Shown here piece by piece: positions 1-6,473 of a DNA stretch of 6,473 bases (position 1 is its first letter; each line of letters starts with the position of its first letter). The stretch comes from Bacillota bacterium (lineage in GTDB: Bacteria; Bacillota; Clostridia; Peptostreptococcales; Anaerovoracaceae): assembly GCA_017386805.1 (NCBI GenBank), contig JAFOGM010000257.1:1-6473 (forward strand), written 5' to 3'. The translations under genes and the position numbers were made by a program. The notes under the pieces were generated by a model. That model was not told the origin of the DNA. It made no database searches and worked only from the letters and a program-made list of their open reading frames with translations.

Positions 1-7
1 ATATTTG

Positions 8-39
8 AGAAAGTGGGGTTCTCCCCACTTTCTTTTTTT
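8..39 (+). terminator. Rho-independent terminator of the gene left of the window
   Basis: Positions 8-18 (AGAAAGTGGGG) pair perfectly with 23-33 (CCCCACTTTCT) around a TTCT loop, giving an 11-bp stem that runs into seven T residues (33-39). The T tract lies only on the right, so it stops + strand transcription arriving from a gene outside the window. It separates that gene from the YitT unit. Confidence 0.93.
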
Positions 40-48
40 GACGAGCAG

Positions 49-97
49 TGATATAATACTGTTGAATAAATTGAAATGGTACAATTTTTTATATAGT
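49..97 (+). promoter_or_regulatory. Candidate promoter region for the YitT-family gene (two extended -10 elements)
   Basis: Two extended -10 elements are visible: TGA-TATAAT (TG at 49-50, hexamer 52-57, perfect consensus) and TGG-TACAAT (TG at 77-78, hexamer 80-85, five of six). Neither has a convincing -35 at 16-18 bases; TTGACG at 38-43 is only 8 bases from the first hexamer. A third pair, TTGAAA (71-76) and TATAGT (92-97), has a short 15-base spacer. A promoter is expected here because a terminator precedes it and a well-translated gene follows, but I cannot say which element is used. Confidence 0.45.
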
Positions 98-140
98 TAT
101 ATAACAATCTGAAAATAATAGCCAAAGATGTATACTTTGG
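68..140 (+). repeat. Three small inverted repeats in the YitT leader
   Basis: Three perfect inverted repeats follow one another in the AT-rich leader. AAATTG (68-73) pairs with CAATTT (82-87). TTATATA (89-95) pairs with TATATAA (98-104) around GT. CCAAAG (122-127) pairs with CTTTGG (135-140) around a 7-base loop, just upstream of the ribosome binding site. They could be operators or weak RNA hairpins. In DNA this AT-rich the first two could arise by chance. I recognise no known riboswitch. Confidence 0.4.
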
Positions 141-144
141 AAGT

Positions 145-150
145 GGAGGG
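145..150 (+). promoter_or_regulatory. Ribosome binding site that decides the YitT start
   Basis: GGAGGG occupies 145-150 and touches the ATG at 151, which leaves essentially no spacer for that codon. The in-frame GTG two codons further on (157) has a 6-base spacer, the normal distance. The only signal suited to the ATG is a weak GGAAG at 139-143. The GTG is therefore the more likely initiation codon. Confidence 0.65.
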
Positions 151-156
151 ATGTCT

Positions 157-1128
157 GTGACAAGTTTAGAAAAGAAGTTCAATAAAAAGAAGATCCTTAT
201 GGATATCGGTTCGGATATTCTGGGGAGTTTGTTGATGGGTGCCGGAATCTACATATTCGCTTCCGGATCCAACTTCGCCACCGGCGGGGTTTCCGGTATC
301 GCTCTGATGCTGAATCACCTGTTTGGGATCCCCATGGGTACCTTCTCTTTACTGATGAATATTCCGCTGATCCTGATCAGCTATAAGATCCTGGGTCGGT
401 CCTTCCTGTTATGTACGCTGCGTACTCTGATCATTCAGGCTTGGGTCTTCGACTATATCTGTGTCAGATATCCGGTGTACGAAGGGGAGCCTTTACTGGC
501 GGCTCTGTATACCGGGGTACTGATGGGTGCTGGTCTGGCAGTGATCTATATCCGCGATTCTTCCACCGGCGGCTCTGACCTGATCATCATGAGTATTCAC
601 AAACTGAAGCCTCACATGTCCATCGGAAGCATCTCTCTGATGATCGATGGCTGTATCATCTGCTGCGGTGTCTTCGTCTTCGGAAACATTGATGCGGTAT
701 TGTATGGGGTTATCGCCTCTGTCTGCTGCACCATCGTCATGGATAAGATCGTGGCAGGTACCGGTTCCGGTAAGATCGCCATGGTGATCTGCGACGACGG
801 GATCAAGGTTGCCCAGGCTATTTCCGATGAAACGGAACGCGGCTCCACTATGATCAAGGCTATGGGACCTTACACCGGAAAGGACAGAGACATCATCATC
901 TGTGCCTGCTCCAAGCGGGAAATCTTTAAAGTCCGTCATGCAGCCTACGCTGTGGACCCCGGTGCACTGATCATGGTGATGCGTTACGATGAAACCTTCG
1001 GCTATGGATTTAAGCGTCCGGAGACCAGAGCGGCCCAGCTGATCGTTGATCAGAAGGAAGCGGAAACCCAGGAAGCCATCGAACAGGCCAAGGAAATGAT
1101 GCGCAAAAAACAAATCAATAAATTCTAA
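157..1128 (+). CDS. YitT-family integral membrane protein with C-terminal DUF2179 domain
   Basis: Membrane protein of the YitT (formerly DUF161) family. These proteins are common and multicopy in Firmicutes; their substrate and function are not established. Numbered from the GTG (323 residues), about six hydrophobic segments lie near 18-36, 60-78, 82-100, 112-131, 155-175 and 179-196. The N-terminus is Lys-rich, as expected for the cytoplasmic side. Family glycine motifs are visible: NFATGGVSG (39-47) and SSTGGSDL (135-142). A soluble DUF2179 domain follows at about 206-275, with RGSTM (228-232), YTGKD (239-243) and DPGALI (267-272). The protein ends in a charged Glu/Gln/Lys-rich helix. Length is typical for the family, with a tail slightly longer than usual. 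The start is GTG 157 because of the Shine-Dalgarno spacing; ATG 151 would add only two residues. The gene is monocistronic, with terminators on both sides. Family assignment is firm; any transport role is inference. Confidence 0.92.
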   Translation: MTSLEKKFNKKKILMDIGSDILGSLLMGAGIYIFASGSNFATGGVSGIALMLNHLFGIPMGTFSLLMNIPLILISYKILGRSFLLCTLRTLIIQAWVFDYICVRYPVYEGEPLLAALYTGVLMGAGLAVIYIRDSSTGGSDLIIMSIHKLKPHMSIGSISLMIDGCIICCGVFVFGNIDAVLYGVIASVCCTIVMDKIVAGTGSGKIAMVICDDGIKVAQAISDETERGSTMIKAMGPYTGKDRDIIICACSKREIFKVRHAAYAVDPGALIMVMRYDETFGYGFKRPETRAAQLIVDQKEAETQEAIEQAKEMMRKKQINKF

Positions 1129-1136
1129 AGAAATCG

Positions 1137-1169
1137 ATATACCAACTCTTTGAGTTGGTATATTTTTTT
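1137..1169 (+). terminator. Rho-independent terminator of the YitT gene
   Basis: ATATACCAACTC (1137-1148) pairs perfectly with GAGTTGGTATAT (1152-1163) around a TTT loop, a 12-bp stem, followed by T residues through 1169. It starts eight bases after the YitT stop codon and separates that gene from pncB. Confidence 0.94.
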
Positions 1170-1175
1170 AGGGGG

Positions 1176-1204
1176 TTCACAAGGACCGGGAATAATGGTA
1201 AAAT
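1176..1204 (+). promoter_or_regulatory. pncB promoter
   Basis: TTCACA (1176-1181, five of six to the -35 consensus) and TAAAAT (1199-1204, five of six to the -10) are separated by exactly 17 bases. TG at 1196-1197 adds an extended -10. Transcription would start near 1211, leaving a leader of about 57 bases before pncB. This is the best-formed promoter in the window. Confidence 0.82.
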
Positions 1205-1225
1205 AGATGCATTACCTGTTGTGAC

Positions 1226-1241
1226 TACTGTCTTGACAGTA
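1226..1241 (+). promoter_or_regulatory. Inverted repeat in the pncB leader, candidate niacin-repressor operator
   Basis: TACTGTC (1226-1232) and GACAGTA (1235-1241) form a perfect 7-bp inverted repeat around TT. It lies about 16-31 bases downstream of the predicted transcription start, where a bound repressor could block early elongation. NiaR (YrxA), a 3H-domain repressor responding to nicotinic acid, controls niacin uptake and salvage genes in many Firmicutes. The TGTC-N2-GACA core resembles its sites as I remember them, but I could not check this. The stem is short and has no T tract, so it is not a terminator. Confidence 0.5.
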
Positions 1242-1267
1242 CGTTAAAAGAAAGGATTTTCAACGAA

Positions 1268-2698
1268 ATGGAACGAAAGAATATGACCATGCTCACGGAC
1301 TTTTATGAACTGACCATGGCCAACGGATATTTCGAGCAGGGAATGGGAGACGAAATCGCGTATTTCGACATGTTCTTCCGTAAGGTTCCCGATGGCGGTG
1401 GGTTTGCCATTGCCACTGGTCTGGAACAGGTCATCGAATATCTGCAGAATCTGAAATTTACCGAGGAAGACATTGAATATCTGCGCAGTAAAAAGTGCTT
1501 CAGTGAAAACTTCCTGGAATACTTAAAGAACTTCAAGTTTGAATGTGACGTATGGGCGATTCCGGAAGGAACCCCCGTATTCCCCAATGAACCGCTGCTG
1601 ACCGTTCGCGGTCCCGTGATCCAGGCGCAGTTCATCGAAACCATGATCCTGTTGATCATGAACCATCAGAGCTTGATTGCCACCAAGGCAAACCGCATCG
1701 TTCGCGCTGCGGAAGGCCGTGCAGTGATGGAATTCGGGGCAAGAAGAGCCCACGGGGCTACTGCCGCTATCGTAGGTGCGCGAGCTGCCTATGTGGGTGG
1801 CTGTGTGGGTACTGCAACCACGCTGACCGATGAAATCTATGGAATCCCGGCGCTGGGAACCATGGCTCACAGCTGGGTACAGTCCTTCGATGACGAATAC
1901 GAAGCCTTTTCCAAGTATGCAGAACTGTATCCCAACAACTGCACTCTGCTGGTGGATACCTACAATACGCTGAAATCCGGTGTTCCCAATGCCATTAAGA
2001 TCTTTGACGAATTCAAGCCGGCAAAGAAAGGGATCCGTATCGACAGCGGTGACATCGCTTATCTGTCCAAGAAGGCAAGAAAGATGCTGGACGATGCCGG
2101 TCATTCCGATGCCAAAATCGTAGCATCCAACTCCTTCGACGAATACCTGATCCGTGACGTGATCCGTCAGGGTGCCAAGATCGACAGCTTCGGCGTTGGT
2201 GAACGATTGATCACCTCCAGAAGCACTCCGGTCTTCGGCGGCGTGTACAAGCTGGTTGCCATGGAAAAGAACGATCAGATCATTCCGAAGATCAAAATCA
2301 GTGAAAACGTGGAAAAGATCACCAATCCGGGCTTTAAGAAGGTATATCGCCTCTACGACAATAAGTCTCATCAGCCTTTCGCTGATGTGATCACTCTGGC
2401 TCACGAAGAAGCTCCCAGCGGTGATGGTTACGAAATCTTCTCCCCCAGAGAAACCTGGAAGAGAAAGAAGCTCCACGACTACTATGCCAAGGAACTGCAG
2501 GTGCAGATCTTCGACAAGGGTCAGCTGGTTTACGACATTCCCTCCATTCACGAAGTGCGTGAACACTGCCTGAAGGAAGTGGGAAATCTGTGGGAAGAAA
2601 TGTGCCGTTTCGAAAATCCCCATACATATTACGTGGACCTGTCCAAAGAATTGTTCGAACTGAAGATCAATCTTCTGGAAGCTCACGACGAAAAGTAA
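1268..2698 (+). CDS. pncB: Nicotinate phosphoribosyltransferase (NAPRTase)
   Basis: Cytoplasmic enzyme (EC 6.3.4.21) that joins nicotinic acid to PRPP, with ATP hydrolysis, to make nicotinate mononucleotide: the first step of the Preiss-Handler NAD salvage route. The 476 residues match the usual length of the Firmicute-type enzyme. The N-terminal signature TMLTDFYELTMANGYF (7-22) is clear. Further family blocks are EFGARR (155-160), GTMAHSWVQSF (197-207, His201 being the likely phosphorylated catalytic histidine), LVDTYNT (228-234), GIRIDSGD (255-262, phosphate and ribose region), VGERLITS (310-317) and GGVYKLV (324-330). No key block is missing. ATG 1268 is chosen because it keeps the full N-terminal signature; its Shine-Dalgarno AAAGGA (1251-1256) has a rather long 11-base spacer, and the next ATG (1283) lacks a better site. 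The gene has its own promoter and terminator and a possible repressor site in the leader. Confusion with nicotinamide phosphoribosyltransferase is unlikely given the TDxYELTM start. Confidence 0.97.
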   Translation: MERKNMTMLTDFYELTMANGYFEQGMGDEIAYFDMFFRKVPDGGGFAIATGLEQVIEYLQNLKFTEEDIEYLRSKKCFSENFLEYLKNFKFECDVWAIPEGTPVFPNEPLLTVRGPVIQAQFIETMILLIMNHQSLIATKANRIVRAAEGRAVMEFGARRAHGATAAIVGARAAYVGGCVGTATTLTDEIYGIPALGTMAHSWVQSFDDEYEAFSKYAELYPNNCTLLVDTYNTLKSGVPNAIKIFDEFKPAKKGIRIDSGDIAYLSKKARKMLDDAGHSDAKIVASNSFDEYLIRDVIRQGAKIDSFGVGERLITSRSTPVFGGVYKLVAMEKNDQIIPKIKISENVEKITNPGFKKVYRLYDNKSHQPFADVITLAHEEAPSGDGYEIFSPRETWKRKKLHDYYAKELQVQIFDKGQLVYDIPSIHEVREHCLKEVGNLWEEMCRFENPHTYYVDLSKELFELKINLLEAHDEK

Positions 2699-2708
2699 AA
2701 AGTCTTTC

Positions 2709-2743
2709 AAAAACCCGACCAACGGTGACGCTGGCCGGGTTTT
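2709..2743 (+). terminator. Rho-independent terminator of pncB
   Basis: AAAACCCG (2710-2717) pairs with CGGGTTTT (2736-2743). After one mismatch CCA (2719-2721) pairs with TGG (2732-2734), and the tip can close as CG/CG around a GTGA tetraloop (2725-2728). T-rich sequence follows to 2750. It begins about 11 bases after the pncB stop and separates pncB from the next unit. Confidence 0.88.
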
Positions 2744-2748
2744 CTTCT

Positions 2749-2777
2749 TTGTATCTTGGGTATATTTGTAGTAGAAT
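2749..2777 (+). promoter_or_regulatory. Candidate promoter of the hydrolase/HD-protein unit
   Basis: TAGAAT (2772-2777, five of six) lies 17 bases downstream of a weak TTGTAT (2749-2754). A promoter is needed between the pncB terminator and the next start codon, and this is the best match in the 63-base gap. The -35 is poor, so the exact site is uncertain. Confidence 0.42.
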
Positions 2778-2793
2778 AAAGGTATCTATCTTC

Positions 2794-2800
2794 AAGGAGG
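2794..2800 (+). promoter_or_regulatory. Strong ribosome binding site of the serine hydrolase gene
   Basis: AAGGAGG at 2794-2800 is a near-perfect anti-16S match six bases before ATG 2807. It is the strongest such site in the window and fixes this start. Confidence 0.9.
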
Positions 2801-2806
2801 AGAACC

Positions 2807-3754
2807 ATGAAAGAAATCGGAACATTCGCCAGCTGCAACGGCGTCGATACCATACAATATTACGTATACACTCCAGAGGAAACCTCTTCGGGCGCGGACT
2901 TCCAGCCCCGGGCGATTTTACAGATCAGCCACGGGATGTGTGAGTTCATTGAACGATATGAAGGCTTTGCAAAGTTCCTTGCGGAACAGGGGATCGTGGT
3001 CTTTGGAAACGACCACCTGGGCCATGGGAGTTCTGTAAAATCTCCGGAAGGCTTTGGTTTCTTTGCAGAAGAAAACGGCTGGAAACACCTGGTGGATGAC
3101 CTGCGTCAGATGACGGTGATCATGAAACAGAGATATCCGGGCGTTCCCGTCTTTCTGCTGGGACACAGCATGGGTTCCTTCCTGGCTCGCATCTACATCA
3201 GTTGGTATGCCAAGGAAATCGATGGAGCGATCATCATGGGAACCAGCGGTTCCAATCCGGCCCTTCCGGCTTCGTTCCCTCTGGTAAAGTCCATGATGGC
3301 CTTTAAGGGAAAGCGGTACAGAAGTGAGCTGGTCCGCAACATTGCCTTTGGAACTTACAATAAGAAATTCAAACCTCAGAAAACGAAGAACGATTGGCTC
3401 ACCAGCGATGAGGGCGTGGTCGAGACCTACAATAAAGATCCCCGCTGTACCTTTATCTTTACCCTGCAGGGATTCCTGGATCTGTTCTCCATGCTGAAAT
3501 TCGTTACAGACAAGCAGTGGGCCCAGATGGTTCCTGCGAATCTCCCGGTATTTCTGGTTTCCGGCGCAGTGGATCCTGTGGGACAGTATGGAAAGGGTGT
3601 CAGAGAGGTTCACGACCGCCTGGCATTGGCAGGCGTAAAAGATCTGCGGATGAAGCTCTATGAAGGCTGCCGCCATGAGATCCTGAACGAACGCAACCGC
3701 GAAACCGTATATCAGGACATGCTTCGCTGGATCGAAACACACATCGAAGGTTAA
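2807..3754 (+). CDS. Alpha/beta hydrolase, S33 / monoacylglycerol-lipase-like
   Basis: Serine hydrolase of the Hydrolase_4 (serine aminopeptidase S33-like) group, which includes bacterial and eukaryotic monoacylglycerol lipases and lysophospholipases. At 315 residues it has the normal length. Family blocks in order are SHGMCE (41-46, oxyanion-hole loop), ERYEGFAKFLAEQGI (49-63), DHLGHGSS (69-76) and the nucleophile elbow GHSMGS (119-124) with Ser121. The probable acid is Asp256 in SGAVDPVG, and the catalytic His is His290 in GCRHEIL. The triad is therefore complete. There is no signal peptide or membrane segment, so it should be cytoplasmic. Residues about 150-235 form the variable lid region, rich in basic and aromatic residues, that would determine the substrate. 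Esterase or lipase action on a monoacylglycerol or similar ester is the likeliest activity; the true substrate cannot be read from sequence. It is first in a probable two-gene operon, 21 bases ahead of the HD-domain gene. Confidence 0.9.
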   Translation: MKEIGTFASCNGVDTIQYYVYTPEETSSGADFQPRAILQISHGMCEFIERYEGFAKFLAEQGIVVFGNDHLGHGSSVKSPEGFGFFAEENGWKHLVDDLRQMTVIMKQRYPGVPVFLLGHSMGSFLARIYISWYAKEIDGAIIMGTSGSNPALPASFPLVKSMMAFKGKRYRSELVRNIAFGTYNKKFKPQKTKNDWLTSDEGVVETYNKDPRCTFIFTLQGFLDLFSMLKFVTDKQWAQMVPANLPVFLVSGAVDPVGQYGKGVREVHDRLALAGVKDLRMKLYEGCRHEILNERNRETVYQDMLRWIETHIEG

Positions 3755-3763
3755 CCGAAATTT

Positions 3764-3768
3764 GAGGA
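3764..3768 (+). promoter_or_regulatory. Ribosome binding site of the HD-domain gene
   Basis: GAGGA at 3764-3768 lies seven bases before ATG 3776, within the 21-base gap after the hydrolase stop. It supports this start and, with the absence of a terminator in the gap, co-transcription. Confidence 0.75.
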
Positions 3769-3775
3769 AACGGGT

Positions 3776-6473
3776 ATGTATAAAAAGATCGTAAAACAAA
3801 TTGAACGACAGATCGTTGAGAATATCAGCCACAAGGAATTTTTGAAGCAGGTGGGCTTCCATAAAAAAGATGCCCAGAACCTGGTGAAAAAACATGTTTC
3901 CACTGGGGCGATTTCCGACGTGATCATGGGGGATGATTTCTCCGGAAGCCGAATTTTCAAGCTCTGCTTCTCACTGATGGAAGAACTCTGTCCTGTGGAA
4001 CCGGCGGAAGGCTGGCTGCAGTACAGCTACAATCTGGCGAGAAAAGACATGTTTGAAGAAAGCGTGGACATCGATTCCCGTCCGGAGGCAATCACCGCTG
4101 CGCGGTTTTATCTGGAAGTGCTGGCTGCCTTCCTGTCCCAGCTTCCGGCTATGGGGAAGGTGGAAACGGGATATTGGTTCGACTTTGCCACAGAGGAAGA
4201 AATCAGTGGGGAAAGCAGCGCTGCAGAATACCGCACCTTCCTGGAAAGTTTCCGCAGGGATAAGATCTACGAAATGATGTGGATCGGCAGGGAAGTGGTC
4301 AATTTTGACCTTTTGGGTCATGTGGGCGGTGTCCATCACATTGCCATGCATGCGGCCCGCCAGCTGAAAACTCTGGGCGTTCCCGTGGAACTGGGATTGA
4401 TTTCCGGGGCGGCAGCAGGCCATGACATCGGAAAGTATGGATGTCACGGGGAAGAGGTTCGACGGATTCCCTATCTCCACTATTATTATACCGCGCAGTG
4501 GTTCAAACGCCATAAAGCGGCCAACATCGGCCACATTGCAGCGAACCATTCCACCTGGGACCTGGAACTGGAAAACCTGTCCGTGGAAAACCTGCTGCTG
4601 ATCTATGCGGATTTCCGCGTGAAGAGCGTGGGCCGGGATGAACAGGGAAAAGAAATCATTACTTACTTCTCTCTGAAAGATGCTTTCGACGTAATTTTAA
4701 GTAAGCTGGACAACGTGGATCAGGCCAAGGAAAACCGCTACCGCAAGGTCTACGCCAAGCTGAAGGACTTCGAAGATTATATGCTCCATCTGGGAGTGGA
4801 TACGGATCTCAATGCGAAGGAACCGAAATCGGTGACTCATGCAGACCCGGCGATCCTGTCTGCAGAGGACACAGTACAGCTTCTGAAGTACATGGCGGTG
4901 GATCACAACATTCGCCTGATGCACCTGCTGCAGAGCGATGTGTCCCTGGGAACCGTTCAGGAAGCCGCTCGCAGTGAAAAGAATTGGAAAAACAGCCGCG
5001 CCTATATCAGCGTGTTTGAAGAATATTTTACCTATATGACCCGTCGTCAGAAGGCCCTGACCTTGAACTTCCTCTATGAGCACATGATGCATAAAGAAGG
5101 GGATGTTCGCCGTCAGGCGGCTGCCCTCATGGGTGAGATCATCGTGAACTTTGATGATGACTATCGAAAGGAAATTCCCAAGAGCGCGATCCACGAACCG
5201 GAAAGTGCTGGCCTTAAGCTTTGGGAAAAGTACCTGGTCATGATGTTTACGCCGGATCACAAAATCATTGAAAAGCACCGCCGCTGGCTGGGCTTTGCAT
5301 TGAAAATTGTTGTGGAGACCGTGCTGTCCCAGTGCAAACCGCAGGACAGAACGGCTTATTTGAAGAAGCTTTTAGCCCATTATCAGCCGGGTGATTACGA
5401 CGATGTGACCGCCTTCATGCTTCTGGACACCATGATGGTCATTCCGCTTCAGGAACTGGATGAGGAAGAACGCACAGCTCTTCTGAACTTTGCTTCTAGC
5501 TTATATGAACGCAGTTCCATGGAAATCCGGGCCGGTGTCCTTCGATTCCTGCAGAAGTTCATGGAAATCTTAGAACCGACGGAACTGCAGTGGAAAACCA
5601 TCTGCAGTGTCATCGATTCCATCCGGACCGACGATGATGTGGCTCTGATTTATGTGAAGGAGCAGCTTCAGAATCGGGGAGCATCCAGTGTTTTCTGGCA
5701 TAGCTCCAACACCCAGGACGTGGTTACCGACATCTTCCTGAAGAATATGAAGATCGCTACACCCTGGATCATCAAAGAAATCAATATCCAGATGCTTCTG
5801 GATTATGTCAAAGAAAATCCCGAAGCCAACGTACTGCAGGTTGCAGCCCACCTGTCCAATTTACTGAAGGTCAGTGAGCGAATCACTGTTCGCCATACGG
5901 CAGGCCGTGCGCTCCTTGAAACAGCACCGCTGCTGTCCAAGGACCAGCGCAATGAAATCGCCATCGAATTGAACATGGGTCTGGAAACCGGTGAGTACGA
6001 ATTCTCCAAATACATTCCGGAATACCTGGGGAAATTTGTCCTGTGGCTCCATCCTTTGGAGCTGGATGAATTCCTTCGTGATCTGAAGAAATTCCTGATC
6101 AGTGTCAACGATCAGGTGGTTTGTGTTGCTTTGGATACCCTGGGTGTCATGCTGAAACACTATGGGGAATATCGCAGCCGCTTTGAAACCGAAGAGCCGA
6201 AGGAAGCCTATGAAGAACGTGCAAAGCAGATGATCGGCCTCCTTTTGGGCGGTCTGGCCAATTACAACGAATCCGTCAGCCAGGAAGCCTTCCTGGTGAT
6301 CGGACAGGTACTGTTCTCCGCACCGATGTTATCGGAAAAGGAAAAGCTGGCCCTGTTCCGTCTGACTTACAAAAAGATCGTAACCACGATCCCGGGTCAG
6401 GAAAAAGATCAGCTGGCGCTCTTCAACAATGCGGCATCGCTGAATCAGATTTATCGATTCATCAACGATTATC
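3776..6473 (+). CDS. Large HD-domain phosphohydrolase with HEAT-like helical region (3' end outside window)
   Basis: The frame stays open from ATG 3776 to the right edge: 899 residues with no stop, so the gene is partial. An HD-superfamily metal-dependent phosphohydrolase domain lies at about 175-290. Its likely ligands are His188 (GGVHHIAMHA), His216-Asp217 (GHDIGKYG), His246, His253 (GHIAANHS) and Asp279 (IYADFRVKS). The His-to-HD spacing of 28 residues and the HDIG form suit an active domain, and no key residue appears lost. Before it lies a mostly helical N-terminal domain; after it a linker with KLDNVDQAKENRYRKVY (310-326). From about 420 onward the chain is all-helical with HEAT-like blocks, for example DVRRQAAALMGEI (443-455), SMEIRAGVLRFLQKF (581-595) and ITVRHTAGRALLE (703-715). 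There is no signal peptide or membrane segment. From memory, long clostridial proteins of this kind can end in a nucleotidyltransferase-like domain; that part would lie outside the window and is unverified. The substrate is unknown. It is probably co-transcribed with the hydrolase upstream. Confidence 0.88.
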   Translation, partial: MYKKIVKQIERQIVENISHKEFLKQVGFHKKDAQNLVKKHVSTGAISDVIMGDDFSGSRIFKLCFSLMEELCPVEPAEGWLQYSYNLARKDMFEESVDIDSRPEAITAARFYLEVLAAFLSQLPAMGKVETGYWFDFATEEEISGESSAAEYRTFLESFRRDKIYEMMWIGREVVNFDLLGHVGGVHHIAMHAARQLKTLGVPVELGLISGAAAGHDIGKYGCHGEEVRRIPYLHYYYTAQWFKRHKAANIGHIAANHSTWDLELENLSVENLLLIYADFRVKSVGRDEQGKEIITYFSLKDAFDVILSKLDNVDQAKENRYRKVYAKLKDFEDYMLHLGVDTDLNAKEPKSVTHADPAILSAEDTVQLLKYMAVDHNIRLMHLLQSDVSLGTVQEAARSEKNWKNSRAYISVFEEYFTYMTRRQKALTLNFLYEHMMHKEGDVRRQAAALMGEIIVNFDDDYRKEIPKSAIHEPESAGLKLWEKYLVMMFTPDHKIIEKHRRWLGFALKIVVETVLSQCKPQDRTAYLKKLLAHYQPGDYDDVTAFMLLDTMMVIPLQELDEEERTALLNFASSLYERSSMEIRAGVLRFLQKFMEILEPTELQWKTICSVIDSIRTDDDVALIYVKEQLQNRGASSVFWHSSNTQDVVTDIFLKNMKIATPWIIKEINIQMLLDYVKENPEANVLQVAAHLSNLLKVSERITVRHTAGRALLETAPLLSKDQRNEIAIELNMGLETGEYEFSKYIPEYLGKFVLWLHPLELDEFLRDLKKFLISVNDQVVCVALDTLGVMLKHYGEYRSRFETEEPKEAYEERAKQMIGLLLGGLANYNESVSQEAFLVIGQVLFSAPMLSEKEKLALFRLTYKKIVTTIPGQEKDQLALFNNAASLNQIYRFINDY

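Noticed and set aside
38..57. TTGACG (38-43) as the -35 for TATAAT (52-57)
   Set aside because: The spacer is only 8 bases, far too short for a sigma-70-type promoter; TATAAT is better read as an extended -10.
493..1113. Open frame on the - strand inside the YitT gene
   Set aside because: The predicted product is a His/Asp-rich low-information sequence opposite a clear membrane protein; no promoter or ribosome binding site supports it.
1233..1260. Perfect -35 hexamer TTGACA at 1233-1238 as a second pncB promoter
   Set aside because: No acceptable -10 lies 16-18 bases downstream (the sequence there is GATTTTC). Transcription would also start at the ATG and lose the ribosome binding site. The hexamer is explained as half of the inverted repeat.
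1523..2722. Long open frame on the - strand (399 codons) antisense to pncB
   Set aside because: It lies opposite a fully recognisable pncB, starts inside the pncB terminator, has no Shine-Dalgarno I can support, and its product has no recognisable motif and a composition typical of antisense translation.
2590..2943. + strand open frame spanning the pncB end, its terminator and the hydrolase start
   Set aside because: It runs through a strong terminator and overlaps both real genes in another frame; the hydrolase has its own strong ribosome binding site and start.
2918..3895. Open frame on the - strand (325 codons) across the hydrolase and the start of the HD gene
   Set aside because: It overlaps two genes with clear catalytic motifs, and its product is rich in His, Phe and Gln without recognisable domains: a shadow of the + strand codon pattern.
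3971..5278. Several - strand open frames (such as 3971-4549 and 4697-5278) inside the HD gene
   Set aside because: All lie opposite an uninterrupted 899-codon frame with recognisable HD motifs, and none has a supported start or a recognisable product.

Overview
The window looks like chromosomal housekeeping DNA of a Gram-positive anaerobe of the Firmicutes, most likely Clostridia. The evidence is strong GGAGG-type ribosome binding sites, compact hairpin terminators with T tracts, extended -10 promoters (TGn upstream of the hexamer), moderate GC content in the genes with AT-rich spacers, and a YitT-family protein beside a Firmicute-type nicotinate phosphoribosyltransferase. I cannot name a genus. 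All genes lie on the + strand. No tRNA, rRNA, mobile element, CRISPR array or origin is visible, and no stretch above about 150 bases lacks a gene.

Layout: (1) bases 8-39 hold the terminator of a gene lying to the left of the window. (2) Bases 40-156 are an AT-rich leader with two candidate extended -10 promoters and three small inverted repeats. (3) A YitT-family membrane protein (157-1128, probably starting at GTG) ends in its own terminator (1137-1169). (4) A well-formed promoter (1176-1204) and a perfect inverted repeat in the 5' leader (1226-1241) precede nicotinate phosphoribosyltransferase pncB (1268-2698), which ends at a terminator (2709-2743). (5) A second transcription unit, probably started near 2749-2777, encodes an S33-type serine hydrolase resembling monoacylglycerol lipase (2807-3754). 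After 21 bases it continues with a very large HD-domain protein (3776 to beyond the right edge, at least 899 residues).

How the genes relate: pncB makes nicotinate mononucleotide from nicotinic acid in the Preiss-Handler branch of NAD salvage. The inverted repeat in its leader is placed where a niacin-responsive repressor could bind. The hydrolase and the HD protein are probably co-transcribed, but nothing in the sequence says they share a substrate. The least understood item is the HD protein: an N-terminal metal-dependent phosphohydrolase domain joined to a long, all-helical, HEAT-like region whose C-terminal end lies outside the window. I see no convincing novel multi-gene system here; that protein and the pncB leader are the parts worth following up.
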